A stretch of DNA of 64,000 nt from Stenotrophomonas sp. VV52 (GCF_002893095.1 NZ_PKQQ01000015.1:1-64000); one strand, 5' to 3'; counted from the first letter of the stretch, positions 52,100 through 62,415 are shown. The notes: a model not told the origin generated them from the letters alone. Translations and numbers: made by a program.

Positions 52100-54577
52100 A
52101 TGGACGGCGACAGCGCACCCTCGACCCAGCCCCCGCTGCTGAAAGCCCTGTTGTTCACCGACCTGTGCGATTCGCTCGGGCTGGTTGAACGGCTCGGCGA
52201 CAGCCTGGCAGCCGAACTGTTCCAGCAGCACGACCGGCTGGTCCTGGCGCTGCAGCAGCACTGGCACGGGCAGCAGATCGATCGCTCCGACGGCGTATTC
52301 ATGCTGTTCGAGCGGCCGATCGACGCGCTCGGATTCGCACTGGATTACCAGCGCGAACTGCTGGAGATCGGCAAGCAGCGCGGCATCGAGCTCAGCGCGC
52401 GCGCCGGCCTGCACGTCGGCGAAGTGCTGACCTGGGAGAACAGTGCGGAGGCGGTCGCCGCCGGTGCCAAGCCGGTCGAGGTGGAAGGCCTGGCCAAGCC
52501 GATGGCCGCGCGCCTGATGATGCTGGCCTGGCCCGGCCAGATCCTGCTCTCGGCGGTGGCCGAAACCCTGACCCGGCGCGCCAGCAGCATGCTGGGCGAA
52601 CGCGGCGACAGGCTGCTCTGGAAGGCGCACGGCCGCTGGCGCTTCAAGTCGGTGCCGTCGGTGCAGGAAGTGTTCGAGGCCGGCGAGCTGGGCATCACCC
52701 CGATGCGCATGCCGCGTGGCAATGCCAAGGCGCGCCGCGTGCTGCCGGTGTGGCGCCGGCCGGCGGCGCTGGCCGCCCAGGTGGCACTGGTCGGCCTGCT
52801 GGGAATCGGCACCTGGCTGCTGCTGCGCCCCGAACCCGCCATCGCCTTCGCCGAGCGCGACTGGGTGGTGCTGGCCGACGTGGACAACGCCAGTGGTGAA
52901 GCGTTGTTCGACGACTCACTGCAACGCGCCCTGCTGATGAGCCTGGAGCAGTCGCGCTACGTCAACGTGCTCTCCGGCAGCAAGGTCACCGAATCGCGCG
53001 ACCTGCTGCGGGTGCCGTCCACGCGCGCCCTGGACCGCGACCTGGCCATCGACGTGGCGTCCCGTGAGGGCGCTCGCATGGTGCTGGCGCCGGCCATCCG
53101 CGAGTCCGCCGGGCATTACCTGGTCAGCGTGGACCTGCTCGATCCGGCCAGCCGCGCGGTGGTACGCAGCTATCGGGCCAAGGCGGAAGGCTCCGCCGAT
53201 GTGATCGCGGCGGTGGACGATGTGGTCGGCCAGCTGCGCGCGGGGCTGGGCGAATCGGTGGCGTCGGTGCAGCAGTCGGTACCGCTGCCGCAGGCCACCA
53301 CCGCCAACCTGCAGGCCCTGAAGTCCTTTGCATTGGCCGAGAGCGCCATGGGCCGGCGGCGCTTTTCCGAAGCCACCAAGCTGTTCGAAGCGGCGATCGA
53401 CGCCGACCCGGACTTCGCCATGGCCCACGTCGGGCTGGCCAGGCTGCTGGTGCGGCTGGACCAGCGCGCTGAAGCGCAGCCCCACCTCGCCCGCGCGATG
53501 GCCGTGAGCCAGCGCCTGCCTCACCGCGAGCGGCTGTACCTGAAAGCCTGGAGCAACGAGCTGAGCCCGGTGTCGTGGCCGCTCGACGATTGGCGCGTGC
53601 TGGCCGATGTCTATCCGGATTCGTACGCAGGCCTGTATACGACCTCCTGGTACCTGCTGCTCGACAACCGCTTCGACGATGCCGAGCGTTACGCGCGCGC
53701 TGCCACCGTGCCGTCGAACACGCTGCGTGCGTTCTCATACGCGAACCTGGGCTGGATCCAGCTGGGCACCAACCGCTACGACGAGGCCGTGCGCAGCTTC
53801 AAGCAGTCCGAGCAGCTCACCCGCCGTGGGCCGGTCGACCCGCGCGCCGATGTGCTTATCGCCATGCGCCGCTACAAGGAAGCGGGCGAGGTACTGGCCA
53901 GGCTCGGCAAACCCGACGATGAACTGCCGGCACTGATGAACGTGCGCGTGCGCCTGCTGCTGGCGGCGGACCAGGACGACTGCACGGGCATGCGCGAGGC
54001 ACTGTCGACCGAACCCATGCCGACCGTGTCGCAGGATTTCCGCGTGCATCGCGAGTTGCTGGAAACGGTGGTCGACACCGCGTGCCAGGAGGGCGACGCC
54101 GACGCGCTGGCGCGCATCGCAGCGGACATGCGTCCCCAGCTGGCCGACCCCAACGATCCCGGCATGCCCGACCGCATGCTGCGCCTGCTGTCGCTGGTGT
54201 ACCTGGCGCAGCGCCAGGGCGACCATGCGCTGGCCGACCGCCTGCTGGCCGAGTACGACCCGCTGCTGGTGAAGCAGAAGAGCCCGGTGATCGGCAAATG
54301 GCGCACCGTGGTGCAGGCCATGCAGAAGATGGGGCAGGGCACGCCGGCCCAGGGCGTGGCGCTGCTGAAACCGCTGATGGACGGCAACGAGCCGGTGCAG
54401 GCGCGCGTGGTGCTGCGCGAAGCGTATCGCCAGCTCGGTGACGTGCCGGAGTTCCACAAGCAGAACGAATGGCTGTTCGAAAACCGGGGCAGGGCGATCG
54501 CCGAAGTCGCCAACACCCAGTTGATGCAGGCGTTGAACGTGCACGACATGGTGTCGGACGCCACGTTGCGGCAATGA
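52100..54577 (+). CDS. putative peptide-modification system cyclase-like/TPR protein 2
   Basis: The 825-residue protein aligns end to end with the protein at 47951, most residues being identical in the first 160, and has the same plan: cyclase homology domain, membrane helix at about 219-241, TolB/CadC-like segment and TPR repeats. The metal-binding aspartates (FTDLCDS and RSDGVFMLF) are kept and the same two catalytic positions are changed (AKPMAARL), so the departure is not a single-copy decay. It starts one base after the dehydrogenase stop. The two copies bracket the precursor and the dehydrogenase, suggesting a duplication kept by selection. Its 3' end lies five bases from that of mccA. 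Confidence 0.75.
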   Translation: MDGDSAPSTQPPLLKALLFTDLCDSLGLVERLGDSLAAELFQQHDRLVLALQQHWHGQQIDRSDGVFMLFERPIDALGFALDYQRELLEIGKQRGIELSARAGLHVGEVLTWENSAEAVAAGAKPVEVEGLAKPMAARLMMLAWPGQILLSAVAETLTRRASSMLGERGDRLLWKAHGRWRFKSVPSVQEVFEAGELGITPMRMPRGNAKARRVLPVWRRPAALAAQVALVGLLGIGTWLLLRPEPAIAFAERDWVVLADVDNASGEALFDDSLQRALLMSLEQSRYVNVLSGSKVTESRDLLRVPSTRALDRDLAIDVASREGARMVLAPAIRESAGHYLVSVDLLDPASRAVVRSYRAKAEGSADVIAAVDDVVGQLRAGLGESVASVQQSVPLPQATTANLQALKSFALAESAMGRRRFSEATKLFEAAIDADPDFAMAHVGLARLLVRLDQRAEAQPHLARAMAVSQRLPHRERLYLKAWSNELSPVSWPLDDWRVLADVYPDSYAGLYTTSWYLLLDNRFDDAERYARAATVPSNTLRAFSYANLGWIQLGTNRYDEAVRSFKQSEQLTRRGPVDPRADVLIAMRRYKEAGEVLARLGKPDDELPALMNVRVRLLLAADQDDCTGMREALSTEPMPTVSQDFRVHRELLETVVDTACQEGDADALARIAADMRPQLADPNDPGMPDRMLRLLSLVYLAQRQGDHALADRLLAEYDPLLVKQKSPVIGKWRTVVQAMQKMGQGTPAQGVALLKPLMDGNEPVQARVVLREAYRQLGDVPEFHKQNEWLFENRGRAIAEVANTQLMQALNVHDMVSDATLRQ

Positions 54578-54581
54578 TGGA

Positions 54582-56564
54582 TTACGTGGCTTCGAAATCC
54601 ACCAACACCGCGCCGTCCCCCACCTGATCACCGGCCTTGACCCGGTAACCTTGCACCGTCCCATCCGCCGGCGCCTGCAGCGTGTGCTCCATCTTCATCG
54701 CCTCCAGCACCAGCAGCGGGGTACCGCGCGTAACCTGCGTGCCCGGTGCCAGCAACGTCGCCACGATCCGGCCCGGCATCGGTGCGACCAGGCTGCCTGC
54801 ATCGGCCACGCCCTGATCAGCTTCGCTCACCGGATCATGCAGGGTGAAGCGCTGCACGCCGTCCGTGCCGAACAGGTAAAGCTCGCCGCCGTCGCGCACG
54901 ATCCGCGCACGGTGCAGGGTCTGCCCGATCTGCAGTGCAAGCTGCTCACCGCCGACAAGGCCGGTGGCCTGCACCTCGGCGTCATCCACGCGCAGCGACC
55001 ACGCGCCAGCGCCGCCTTCAACGGCCACCACGCGCTGGCTGCCGCGATGCTCCAACGTCACCCGCCGAGCCGCGCGCTGCCCCAGACGCCAGCCATCATT
55101 GGCCTGCCACGGCGAATGCGGGTCGTGCGCATCGATGCTGGCCGGCGCGTCGGTGGCCACCGCAGCCACCGCCGCCAGCGCCCACAACGCAGCATCGGTG
55201 TCGCCGTCGACCAACGTCAGCGCCGCCTGCTCGCGCTTGATCAACGCCGTATCCAGCTTCGCGTTCGCAAACGAATCGGTCATCACCAACCGACGCAGGA
55301 ACGCCGCATTGGTGGTCACGCCCACCACTTCGCACTCGGCCAGCGCCTGTTGCATGCGGCGCAACGCCGCGTCGCGGTCCACGTCCCACACGATCAGCTT
55401 GGCGATCATCGGGTCGTAGAACGGCGTGATCGCATCGCCCTGTTCCACGCCCGCATCCACGCGCACATGCGCGCTGCCCGCAGGCAGGCGCAGGTGACGC
55501 AGCGTACCGGTGGACGGCAGGAAGCCCTTGTCCGCATCCTCGGCATACAACCGTGCTTCCAGCGCATGACCCCGAATCTGCAATTGCTCCTGCTGCAGCG
55601 GCAGCGGTGCACCACTGGCCACGCGCAGCTGCCATTCCACCAGGTCGGTACCGGTGATGCACTCGGTCACCGGGTGCTCCACCTGCAGGCGGGTGTTCAT
55701 TTCCATGAAGTAGAAGTCGCCGCCCGGCCCGGCAATGAATTCCACCGTGCCCGCGCCTACATAGTTCACCGCACGCGCGGCATCCACTGCGGCCTTGCCC
55801 ATCGCGGCGCGGCGCTCGACGGTCATGCCCGGCGCGGGCGCTTCTTCCAGCACCTTCTGGTGGCGGCGCTGCACCGAGCAGTCACGCTCGAACAGATACA
55901 CCACGTTGCCGTGGCTGTCGCCGAACACCTGGATCTCAATATGGCGGGGACGCTCCACGTACTTTTCCACCAGCACGTGTGCGTTGCCGAACGCCGACTG
56001 CGCCTCGCGCTGGCAGCTGGCCAAGGCATCGATGAAGGCCGTGCTGTCGTCCACGCGACGCATGCCCTTGCCACCGCCGCCGGCACTGGCCTTGATCAGC
56101 ACCGGGTAGCCGATGGCGTCGGCCTGTTCGCGCAGGAACGCCGGGTCCTGCGCGTCGCCGTGGTAACCCGGGGTCAGCGGCACGCCGGCCTGCGCCATCA
56201 GCGCCTTGGCCGCGCTCTTGTCGCCCATCGCGCGGATTGCAGCAGCAGAGGGGCCAATGAACACGATGCCGGCCTCGGCACAGGCTTGCGCGAAGTCCGC
56301 GTTCTCGGACAGGAAGCCGTAACCCGGATGGATCGCCTGCGCACCGGTACTGCGCGCGGCGGCCAGGATGGCGTCGGCACGCAGGTAGCTTTCGCGCGCC
56401 GGGGCCGGGCCGATGCCCACGGCTTCGTCGGCCAGGCGCACATGGCGGGCGTCGCGGTCGGCGTCGGAATACACCGCCACCGTGGCAATGCCCAGGCGCT
56501 GGCAGGTGGCGATGACGCGGCAGGCGATTTCGCCACGGTTGGCGATCAGGATCTTGGTGAACAT
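54582..56564 (-). CDS. mccA: methylcrotonyl-CoA carboxylase biotin-bearing subunit
   Basis: The 660-residue protein carries biotin carboxylase (N-terminal, starting KILIANRGEIACRVI, with the ATP-grasp loop IKASAGGGGKGMR) and a C-terminal biotinyl domain with Lys624 in EAMKMEH. With the following carboxyltransferase it forms methylcrotonyl-CoA carboxylase in leucine breakdown. The neighbouring isovaleryl-CoA dehydrogenase makes its substrate, which favours this assignment over acetyl- or propionyl-CoA carboxylase. The ATG at 56564 gives the standard N-terminus. Confidence 0.92.
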   Translation of the reverse strand: MFTKILIANRGEIACRVIATCQRLGIATVAVYSDADRDARHVRLADEAVGIGPAPARESYLRADAILAAARSTGAQAIHPGYGFLSENADFAQACAEAGIVFIGPSAAAIRAMGDKSAAKALMAQAGVPLTPGYHGDAQDPAFLREQADAIGYPVLIKASAGGGGKGMRRVDDSTAFIDALASCQREAQSAFGNAHVLVEKYVERPRHIEIQVFGDSHGNVVYLFERDCSVQRRHQKVLEEAPAPGMTVERRAAMGKAAVDAARAVNYVGAGTVEFIAGPGGDFYFMEMNTRLQVEHPVTECITGTDLVEWQLRVASGAPLPLQQEQLQIRGHALEARLYAEDADKGFLPSTGTLRHLRLPAGSAHVRVDAGVEQGDAITPFYDPMIAKLIVWDVDRDAALRRMQQALAECEVVGVTTNAAFLRRLVMTDSFANAKLDTALIKREQAALTLVDGDTDAALWALAAVAAVATDAPASIDAHDPHSPWQANDGWRLGQRAARRVTLEHRGSQRVVAVEGGAGAWSLRVDDAEVQATGLVGGEQLALQIGQTLHRARIVRDGGELYLFGTDGVQRFTLHDPVSEADQGVADAGSLVAPMPGRIVATLLAPGTQVTRGTPLLVLEAMKMEHTLQAPADGTVQGYRVKAGDQVGDGAVLVDFEAT

Positions 56565-56596
56565 GGTGGTCTCGTTGCGCATGCCAGGGGGCCGGA

Positions 56597-58207
56597 TCAC
56601 ATCCGGAACACGCCGAAGTCGGTCTTGCGGGCGGGGGCGTTGAGGCTGGCCGACAGCGCCAGGCCCAATACCCGGCGGGTATCGGCCGGGTCGATCACGC
56701 CGTCGTCCCACAGCCGCGCGCTGGCGTAGTAGGGGTGGCCCTGCTGTTCGAACTGGTCGCGGATCGGCGTTTTGAACGTGTCTTCGTCCTGCGCCGACCA
56801 CTGCCCGCCCTTGGCTTCGATGCCATCGCGCTTGACCGTGGCCAGCACGCTGGCAGCCTGCTCGCCGCCCATCACGCCGATGCGCGCGTTCGGCCACATC
56901 CACAGGAAGTTCGGCGAGTAGGCGCGGCCGCACATGCCGTAGTTGCCGGCACCGAACGAACCGCCGATCACCACGGTGAACTTGGGCACCTTGGCGCAGG
57001 CCACCGCCATCACCAGCTTGGCACCGTCCTTGGCGATGCCGCCATGTTCGTACTTGCGGCCCACCATGAAGCCGGTGATGTTCTGCAGGAACACCAGCGG
57101 AATGCCGCGCTGGGTGCACAGTTCGATGAAGTGCGCGCCCTTCAGCGCGGACTCGGAGAACAGGATGCCGTTGTTGGCGATGATGCCCACCGGGTAGCCG
57201 TGCAGGTGCGCGAAACCGGTGACCAGCGTGTTGCCGTAGCGCGGCTTGAATTCGTCGAAGCGCGAGTCGTCCACCACGCGCATGATCACCTCGCGCACGT
57301 CGTACGGCTTGCGGGTGTCGGCGGGAATCACGCCGTACAGCTCCTGCGCCGGATAACGTGGTTCGGACGGGGCCTGCACCGCCAGCGCCGGCTCCGGCTT
57401 GCGCCAGTTGAGCTGGGCAATGATGGCGCGCACGCGGGCCAGCGCCTGCAGGTCGTTGTCGGCCATGTGGTCGGCCACGCCGGAAATGCGCGTGTGCACG
57501 TCGGCACCGCCCAGTTCTTCGGCGGTCACCACTTCACCGGTGGCCGCCTTCACCAGCGGCGGGCCGCCCAGGAAGATGGTGCCCTGCTCGCGCACGATCA
57601 CCGTTTCATCGCTCATCGCCGGCACATACGCGCCGCCGGCGGTGCACGAGCCCATCACGCAGGCGATCTGCGGAATGCCCTGCGCGGAGAGGTTGGCCTG
57701 GTTGTAGAAGATGCGGCCGAAATGATCGCGGTCCGGGAACACCTCGTCCTGCAGCGGCAGGAACGCACCGCCGGAGTCCACCAGGTAGATGCACGGCAGG
57801 CGGTTCTGCTCGGCCACTTCCTGCGCGCGCAGGTGCTTCTTCACCGTCATCGGGTAATAGGTGCCGCCCTTGACCGTGGCGTCGTTGGCCACGATCACGC
57901 ACTCAACGCCGGAAACGCGGCCGATGCCCGCCACCACGCCGGCACTGGGAATGGGGTCGCCATACATGCCGTGCGCGGCCAGCGGCGCGATTTCCAGGAA
58001 CGCGCTGCCCGGGTCGAGCAGGGCATCGATGCGGTCGCGCACCAGCAGCTTGCCGCGCGCGGTGTGCTTCTGCCGCGCCGCCTCGCTGCCGCCCAGCGCG
58101 GTCTGCGCCAGGGTGGCGCGCAGGTCGTCCACCACCGCCTGCAGGGCAGCGCGGTTGGCTTCGAAGGTCTCGCTGCCGGGTTGCAGCTGGGTGCTCAGTA
58201 CAGTCAT
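56597..58207 (-). CDS. mccB: methylcrotonyl-CoA carboxylase carboxyltransferase subunit
   Basis: The 536-residue protein has the two-domain carboxyltransferase fold, with oxyanion-loop segments [16 protein letters not shown] and [19 protein letters not shown]. It moves CO2 from biotin to 3-methylcrotonyl-CoA to give 3-methylglutaconyl-CoA. It is ten bases downstream of the dehydrogenase gene and 32 bases upstream of mccA. The methylglutaconyl-CoA hydratase gene often found between the two subunit genes is absent. Confidence 0.95.
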   Translation of the reverse strand: MTVLSTQLQPGSETFEANRAALQAVVDDLRATLAQTALGGSEAARQKHTARGKLLVRDRIDALLDPGSAFLEIAPLAAHGMYGDPIPSAGVVAGIGRVSGVECVIVANDATVKGGTYYPMTVKKHLRAQEVAEQNRLPCIYLVDSGGAFLPLQDEVFPDRDHFGRIFYNQANLSAQGIPQIACVMGSCTAGGAYVPAMSDETVIVREQGTIFLGGPPLVKAATGEVVTAEELGGADVHTRISGVADHMADNDLQALARVRAIIAQLNWRKPEPALAVQAPSEPRYPAQELYGVIPADTRKPYDVREVIMRVVDDSRFDEFKPRYGNTLVTGFAHLHGYPVGIIANNGILFSESALKGAHFIELCTQRGIPLVFLQNITGFMVGRKYEHGGIAKDGAKLVMAVACAKVPKFTVVIGGSFGAGNYGMCGRAYSPNFLWMWPNARIGVMGGEQAASVLATVKRDGIEAKGGQWSAQDEDTFKTPIRDQFEQQGHPYYASARLWDDGVIDPADTRRVLGLALSASLNAPARKTDFGVFRM

Positions 58208-58217
58208 CGCAGGGCCC

Positions 58218-59381
58218 TTACTTGGTGCGCTGGAACAGTTCGCGGCCGATCAGCATGCGGCGGATTTCCGAGGTGCCGGCGCCGATCTCATACAGCTTGG
58301 CATCGCGCCACAAACGCCCGGTCGGGTACTCGTTGATATAGCCGTTGCCGCCCAGGATCTGGATCGCCTGGCCGGTGAGCCAGGTGGCCTTCTCGGCCGA
58401 GTACAGGATCGCACCGGCAGCGTCCTGGCGGGTGGTGCGGCCCAGGTCGCAGGCGCGTGCCACCGCATACACATAGGCGCGGCAGGCATTCAGGCCCACG
58501 TACATGTCGGCCAGCTTGGCCTGGATCAGCTGGAACGTGCCGATCGCCTCGCCGAACTGCTTGCGCTCGTGCACGTACGGCATCACCACGTCCATGCCGG
58601 CCGCCATCAGGCCGAGCGGGCCGCCGGAGAGCACCACGCGCTCGTAATCCAGGCCGGACATCAGCACCTTGACCCCACCGCCCACCGTGCCCAGCACGTT
58701 GCCTTCCGGTACTTCGCAGTCCTCGAACACCAGCTCGCAGGTGTTGGAACCGCGCATGCCCAGCTTGTCCAGCTTCTGCGCGGTGCTGAAACCCTTCATG
58801 CCTTTTTCGATGAGGAACGCGGTGATGCCCTTGGCACCGCCGTTCGGGTCGGTCTTGGCGTACACCACCAGCACGTCGGCGTCCGGGCCGTTGGTGATCC
58901 ACATCTTGTTGCCGTTGAGCACGTAGTGGTCGCCGCGCTTGTCCGCGCGCAGCTTCATCGACACCACGTCCGAACCGGCACCCGGTTCGCTCATGGCCAG
59001 CGCGCCGACCTTCTCGCCGCTGCACAGGCCGGGAAGGTAGCGCTGCTTCTGGTCTTCGGTGCCGTTCTTGCGCAGCTGGTTCACGCACAGGTTGGAGTGC
59101 GCGCCGTAGGACAGGCCGATGGCGCCCGACGCGCGCGAAATCTCTTCCATCGCCACCACGTGGGCCAGGTAGCCCATGCCGCTGCCGCCGTACTCTTCTT
59201 CTACGGTCAGGCCGAGCAGGCCCTGCTCGCCGAGCTTGCGCCACAGCGCGTGCGGGAACAGATTCTCTTCATCAGCCTTGGCTGCCAGCGGCGCGATCTC
59301 GGCCGAGGCAAAATGGGCCACGCTCTGGCGCAGCATGTCGATCTCTTCGCCCAGGTCGAAGTTCATGGTGGGGACGTGCAT
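58218..59381 (-). CDS. ivd: isovaleryl-CoA dehydrogenase
   Basis: The 387-residue acyl-CoA dehydrogenase has [18 protein letters not shown] in the middle domain and its catalytic base at Glu247 in [14 protein letters not shown], the position used by isovaleryl-CoA and long-chain enzymes rather than the C-terminal site of others. It makes 3-methylcrotonyl-CoA and hands electrons to ETF, and then to the ETF-ubiquinone oxidoreductase in this window. It leads the leucine operon and is divergent from a TetR gene. The ATG at 59381 has GGAG upstream. Confidence 0.95.
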   Translation of the reverse strand: MHVPTMNFDLGEEIDMLRQSVAHFASAEIAPLAAKADEENLFPHALWRKLGEQGLLGLTVEEEYGGSGMGYLAHVVAMEEISRASGAIGLSYGAHSNLCVNQLRKNGTEDQKQRYLPGLCSGEKVGALAMSEPGAGSDVVSMKLRADKRGDHYVLNGNKMWITNGPDADVLVVYAKTDPNGGAKGITAFLIEKGMKGFSTAQKLDKLGMRGSNTCELVFEDCEVPEGNVLGTVGGGVKVLMSGLDYERVVLSGGPLGLMAAGMDVVMPYVHERKQFGEAIGTFQLIQAKLADMYVGLNACRAYVYAVARACDLGRTTRQDAAGAILYSAEKATWLTGQAIQILGGNGYINEYPTGRLWRDAKLYEIGAGTSEIRRMLIGRELFQRTK

Positions 59382-59445
59382 GAGGCAGCTCCGAGCGGAA
59401 GAAGGGGACGATAGGCCTCCAGCCTAGTCCTCCCGGCAGCAAAAG

Positions 59446-59476
59446 TGAATACAAATTCAAAAATTGAACATAGAAT
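59446..59476. promoter_or_regulatory. operator and -10 region of the divergent TetR gene
   Basis: Between the ivd start and the TetR start, TGAAT/ATTCA (59446-59459) and TTCAA/TTGAA (59456-59468) are overlapping inverted repeats, followed by TAGAAT (59471-59476), which ends six bases before the TetR ATG. The position fits an operator controlling both directions. Confidence 0.6.
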
Positions 59477-59482
59477 CAGCAA

Positions 59483-60088
59483 ATGGCCTATAAACGCTCC
59501 GCACTGATGGAAGAACGCCTGGCCGGGGCCCGCGAGCGGATCCTGCTGGCGACCCGTCGCCTGGTCGCCGCCGGCGGCTACCGCAACGCCCCGGTGACCG
59601 CCGTGGCCGCCGAGGCCGGGGTCTCCACCGGGTTGATCTACCGGCACTTCCCGTCCAAGGCCGAACTGTTCGTGGAGGTGCTGACCGACGCGGTCGAGCA
59701 CGAACTGCGCATCTTCGAAGGCATCGCTGCCGAACCGCTGCCCGCCCCGGAGCGGTTGCGCCGGGCGATCACCGCGTTCGTGCGCCGCGCATTGGCCGGT
59801 CCCGGGTTGGCCTACGCCTTCATCGCCGAGCCGGTGGACCCGGAAGTGGAAGCCGAGCGCATCCGCTGCCGCCGCCTGTTCGGTGACGTATTCCGCCGCA
59901 TCGTGGATGACGGCGTGGAAGCCGGCAGCTTCCCCGCGCAGGACACCGAGGTGGCTGCGGCCTGCATCGTCGGAGCGTTTACCGAAGCGCTGGTCGGCCC
60001 TACGGCGCCCAGCCGCGACGGTCACGGCGACCAGACCGCGCTGGTGGAATCGATCTGCGTTTTCTGCCTGCGCGCTGCAGGCGGTTGA
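59483..60088 (+). CDS. TetR-family regulator, likely controls leucine catabolism
   Basis: The 201-residue protein has a TetR helix-turn-helix (about residues 15-62; VTAVAAEAGVSTGLIYRHFPSK) and a C-terminal ligand domain. It is divergent from ivd-mccB-mccA with palindromes in the shared region. Leucine-degradation operons are known to be controlled by TetR (LiuQ-type) or MerR (LiuR) regulators, so a similar role is likely, with an acyl-CoA as effector. The message may be leaderless. Confidence 0.82.
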   Translation: MAYKRSALMEERLAGARERILLATRRLVAAGGYRNAPVTAVAAEAGVSTGLIYRHFPSKAELFVEVLTDAVEHELRIFEGIAAEPLPAPERLRRAITAFVRRALAGPGLAYAFIAEPVDPEVEAERIRCRRLFGDVFRRIVDDGVEAGSFPAQDTEVAAACIVGAFTEALVGPTAPSRDGHGDQTALVESICVFCLRAAGG

Positions 60089-60193
60089 TGCTGCAATGCA
60101 TCACCTGGCGGCGGCTTGCAGAGCGCCGCCGACGCTGGTCATACTCGGCGGACAAGCCGTAGTCCAACGACTGCCAGCCAGGGGTGAAAGAGA

Positions 60194-60712
60194 GTGCGGA
60201 ATTACGACCTCGAGTTCCTGAAACGCTTTTCCATGGTCATTGCGTTATTGATGGCCATCACGCTCGGATTGATCCTGTTCGCTGCGTACCTGCATACCCG
60301 TATTCCCCCTGAGATCTCGCCCCAGGCCGCCAAGCGCACCGAACTGCGCATTGCCCCGGCCGGCGCGGTGTATGCCGGCGCCACCGGCATGGCCGACCAG
60401 GCGGCGGCGAAGGCCGCAGCCCTGGCCAAGGCCGCTTCGCAGGTCGCCTATGGCGGCACCACCGACGGCAAGGTGATCTTCGACAACCTGTGCACGGCGT
60501 GCCACACCACCGGTGTTGGCCAGGCGCCGACGCTGGACCACGCGCATTGGGATGGTCGCCTGGGCCAGGGCAAGGACACGCTCTACAAGCACGCCATCGA
60601 GGGCTACACCGGCCCGGACGGCGGGATCATGCCGCCTAAGGGTGGTAATCCTGCGCTTACGGAAGAGCAGATCCATGCGACGGTGGATTGGATGCTGGCG
60701 AATCTGAAGTAA
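60194..60712 (+). CDS. membrane-anchored cytochrome c (c5 type)
   Basis: The 172-residue protein has an uncleaved N-terminal membrane helix (about residues 13-33) and a C-terminal monohaem domain with CTACH (Cys100, Cys103, His104) and the probable axial Met146 in GGIMPPKGG. It resembles the cytochrome c5 family that carries electrons to terminal oxidases at the periplasmic face. The linker between is Ala-rich. Start is GTG at 60194 with GAAAGAGA upstream. Confidence 0.88.
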   Translation: MRNYDLEFLKRFSMVIALLMAITLGLILFAAYLHTRIPPEISPQAAKRTELRIAPAGAVYAGATGMADQAAAKAAALAKAASQVAYGGTTDGKVIFDNLCTACHTTGVGQAPTLDHAHWDGRLGQGKDTLYKHAIEGYTGPDGGIMPPKGGNPALTEEQIHATVDWMLANLK

Positions 60713-60750
60713 TCGGTGGGGCGGGGTCATCCCCGCATCCGGCATCGCGT

Positions 60751-60840
60751 GGGACACGCATGGCGTGTCTCTACGCAGCGACCGGCCACACGGTCGCAGG
60801 GTCGGCCACCACCCGGGTAGCGACACGCCATGCGTGTCCC
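60751..60840. repeat. inverted pair of GTAG-type REP elements
   Basis: A reversed copy (60751-60774) and a forward copy (60817-60840, GTAGCGACACGCCATGCGTG) with GACACGC stems and GTAG heads facing each other separate the cytochrome and nuclease genes. Both are close matches to the pair at 34176-34254. Confidence 0.9.
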
Positions 60841-60939
60841 ACGTAAACCCACCCCAGGCGGCTTTGCCCAACCCGCCCAAATCCCCACCCGTGCCCGCTT
60901 CCCGCCACAATTCGGCGTTAGTCTGTGCACCCGCACTCC

Positions 60940-62403
60940 ATGACCACCCCGCCGATGCGCCGTCGCTCCCTCGCTCTTGCCCTGTCGTTGCTGCTGCCCG
61001 CCACCACGTTCGCCCAGGCCCAGCCGCAGGCACACCCGACCGCATCGCCGGCGGCGGCTCCGACCTCCGCCACCGTCACCCTCACCGCCGCCCCCGCCGA
61101 CTGGCGCGCGCTCGACGGCCAGCACGTGCGCATCGCCGCGCCGCTGACCCTGGCCGGCACCGACGGCCTCACCCGCTTCGGCGAACTCACCGTGTCCTTC
61201 GAAGGCCGCCTCTGGCAGCCCAGCGAAGTGGCCGCACCCGGCACCGACGCCCACGCCCAAGTCATCGCCGACAACCGGCGCCGCCGCCTGCTGCTCGACG
61301 ACGGCAGCAACGCCCGCGACCCCGGCCCGGTCGCCTACCTGCCGCCCAATGCAACCCTGCGCACCGGTACCGTGCTGCGCAACGTGGAAGGCATCGTCCA
61401 CGTGGACGACAAGGGCACCCCGCGCCTGCAGGTCACCACCCCGCTGAACCTGCCCGCGCTGGCCCGCCCGGAAAACGCGCCCGTGGTCCCCGGCGCACTC
61501 AAGGTGGCCGCGTTCAACCTGGAAAACTTCTTCAACGGCGACGGCCAGGGCGGCGGCTATCCCACCCTGCGCGGCGCCCGCACCCTGGCCGAACACCAGG
61601 CGCAGACTGCCAAGCTGGTCGCTACCGTCAACGCGCTCGGCGCCGACGTGGCCGCGCTGATGGAACTGGAGAATGACGGCTACGGCCCGCAGTCGGCCAT
61701 CGCCGAACTGGTCGCCGCGCTCAACGCCAACCGCGGCAAAAGGGCCGACTGGCGCTTCATCGACGCCGGCAAGGGCCCGGGCGACAACCCGATCCGGGTC
61801 GGCATCATCTACCGCAGCTCCAGGGTGACCCCGGTCGGCGCCCCGGCCGTGCTGGAAACCGCCCCGTTCGGCCCGCACAGCCGCGTGCCGTTGGCCCAGG
61901 CCTTCCGCGCCGGCAAGGGCGCGCCGTTCGTGGTGGTGGCCAACCACTTCAAGTCCAAGGGCTGCTCCGAAGCCAGCGGCGCCGACGCCGACCAGAAGGA
62001 CGGCCAGGGCTGCTGGAATCCCACCCGGGTCGAATCGGCGCGCCTGCTCAACCAGTGGCTGGGCACCGACCCGACCGGTGCCGGCACTTCCGACGCCATT
62101 CTGCTCGGCGACTTCAACGCCTACGCCATGGAAGCCCCGATCCGCACCCTGCATGACGCGGGTTGGCGAGACGCCTTCGCCGTGGCGAAGGTCGACCATC
62201 CTTACAGCTACGTCTACAGCGGCATGACTGGCCGCCTCGACCACGCCCTGCTCAGCCCCGGCATGGCCAAGCGCCTGCGCGGCGCGGCCGAATGGCATAT
62301 CAATGCCGACGAAGCCGACGACGTGGGGTACCAGGGCCGTAATGAAGCTGGCCCGTGGCGCAGTTCGGATCACGACCCGTTGATCCTCGGGTTCGACAAG
62401 TAA
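60940..62403 (+). CDS. secreted endonuclease/exonuclease/phosphatase-family nuclease
   Basis: The 487-residue protein has a signal peptide (MRRRSLALALSLLLPATTFA, ending near AQA), an N-terminal OB-like region and a C-terminal EEP nuclease domain. The catalytic set is visible in order: Asn in AFNLENFF, Glu in ALMELENDG, His in VVVANHFKSKG, Asp and Asn in LLGDFNAY, and Asp-His in SSDHDPLILGF. The layout resembles extracellular DNases of the ExeM/NucH kind, which degrade environmental DNA for nutrients or biofilm control. ATGs at 60940 and 60955 are both possible starts. Confidence 0.87.
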   Translation: MTTPPMRRRSLALALSLLLPATTFAQAQPQAHPTASPAAAPTSATVTLTAAPADWRALDGQHVRIAAPLTLAGTDGLTRFGELTVSFEGRLWQPSEVAAPGTDAHAQVIADNRRRRLLLDDGSNARDPGPVAYLPPNATLRTGTVLRNVEGIVHVDDKGTPRLQVTTPLNLPALARPENAPVVPGALKVAAFNLENFFNGDGQGGGYPTLRGARTLAEHQAQTAKLVATVNALGADVAALMELENDGYGPQSAIAELVAALNANRGKRADWRFIDAGKGPGDNPIRVGIIYRSSRVTPVGAPAVLETAPFGPHSRVPLAQAFRAGKGAPFVVVANHFKSKGCSEASGADADQKDGQGCWNPTRVESARLLNQWLGTDPTGAGTSDAILLGDFNAYAMEAPIRTLHDAGWRDAFAVAKVDHPYSYVYSGMTGRLDHALLSPGMAKRLRGAAEWHINADEADDVGYQGRNEAGPWRSSDHDPLILGFDK

Positions 62404-62415
62404 TCCGGTGGGGCG

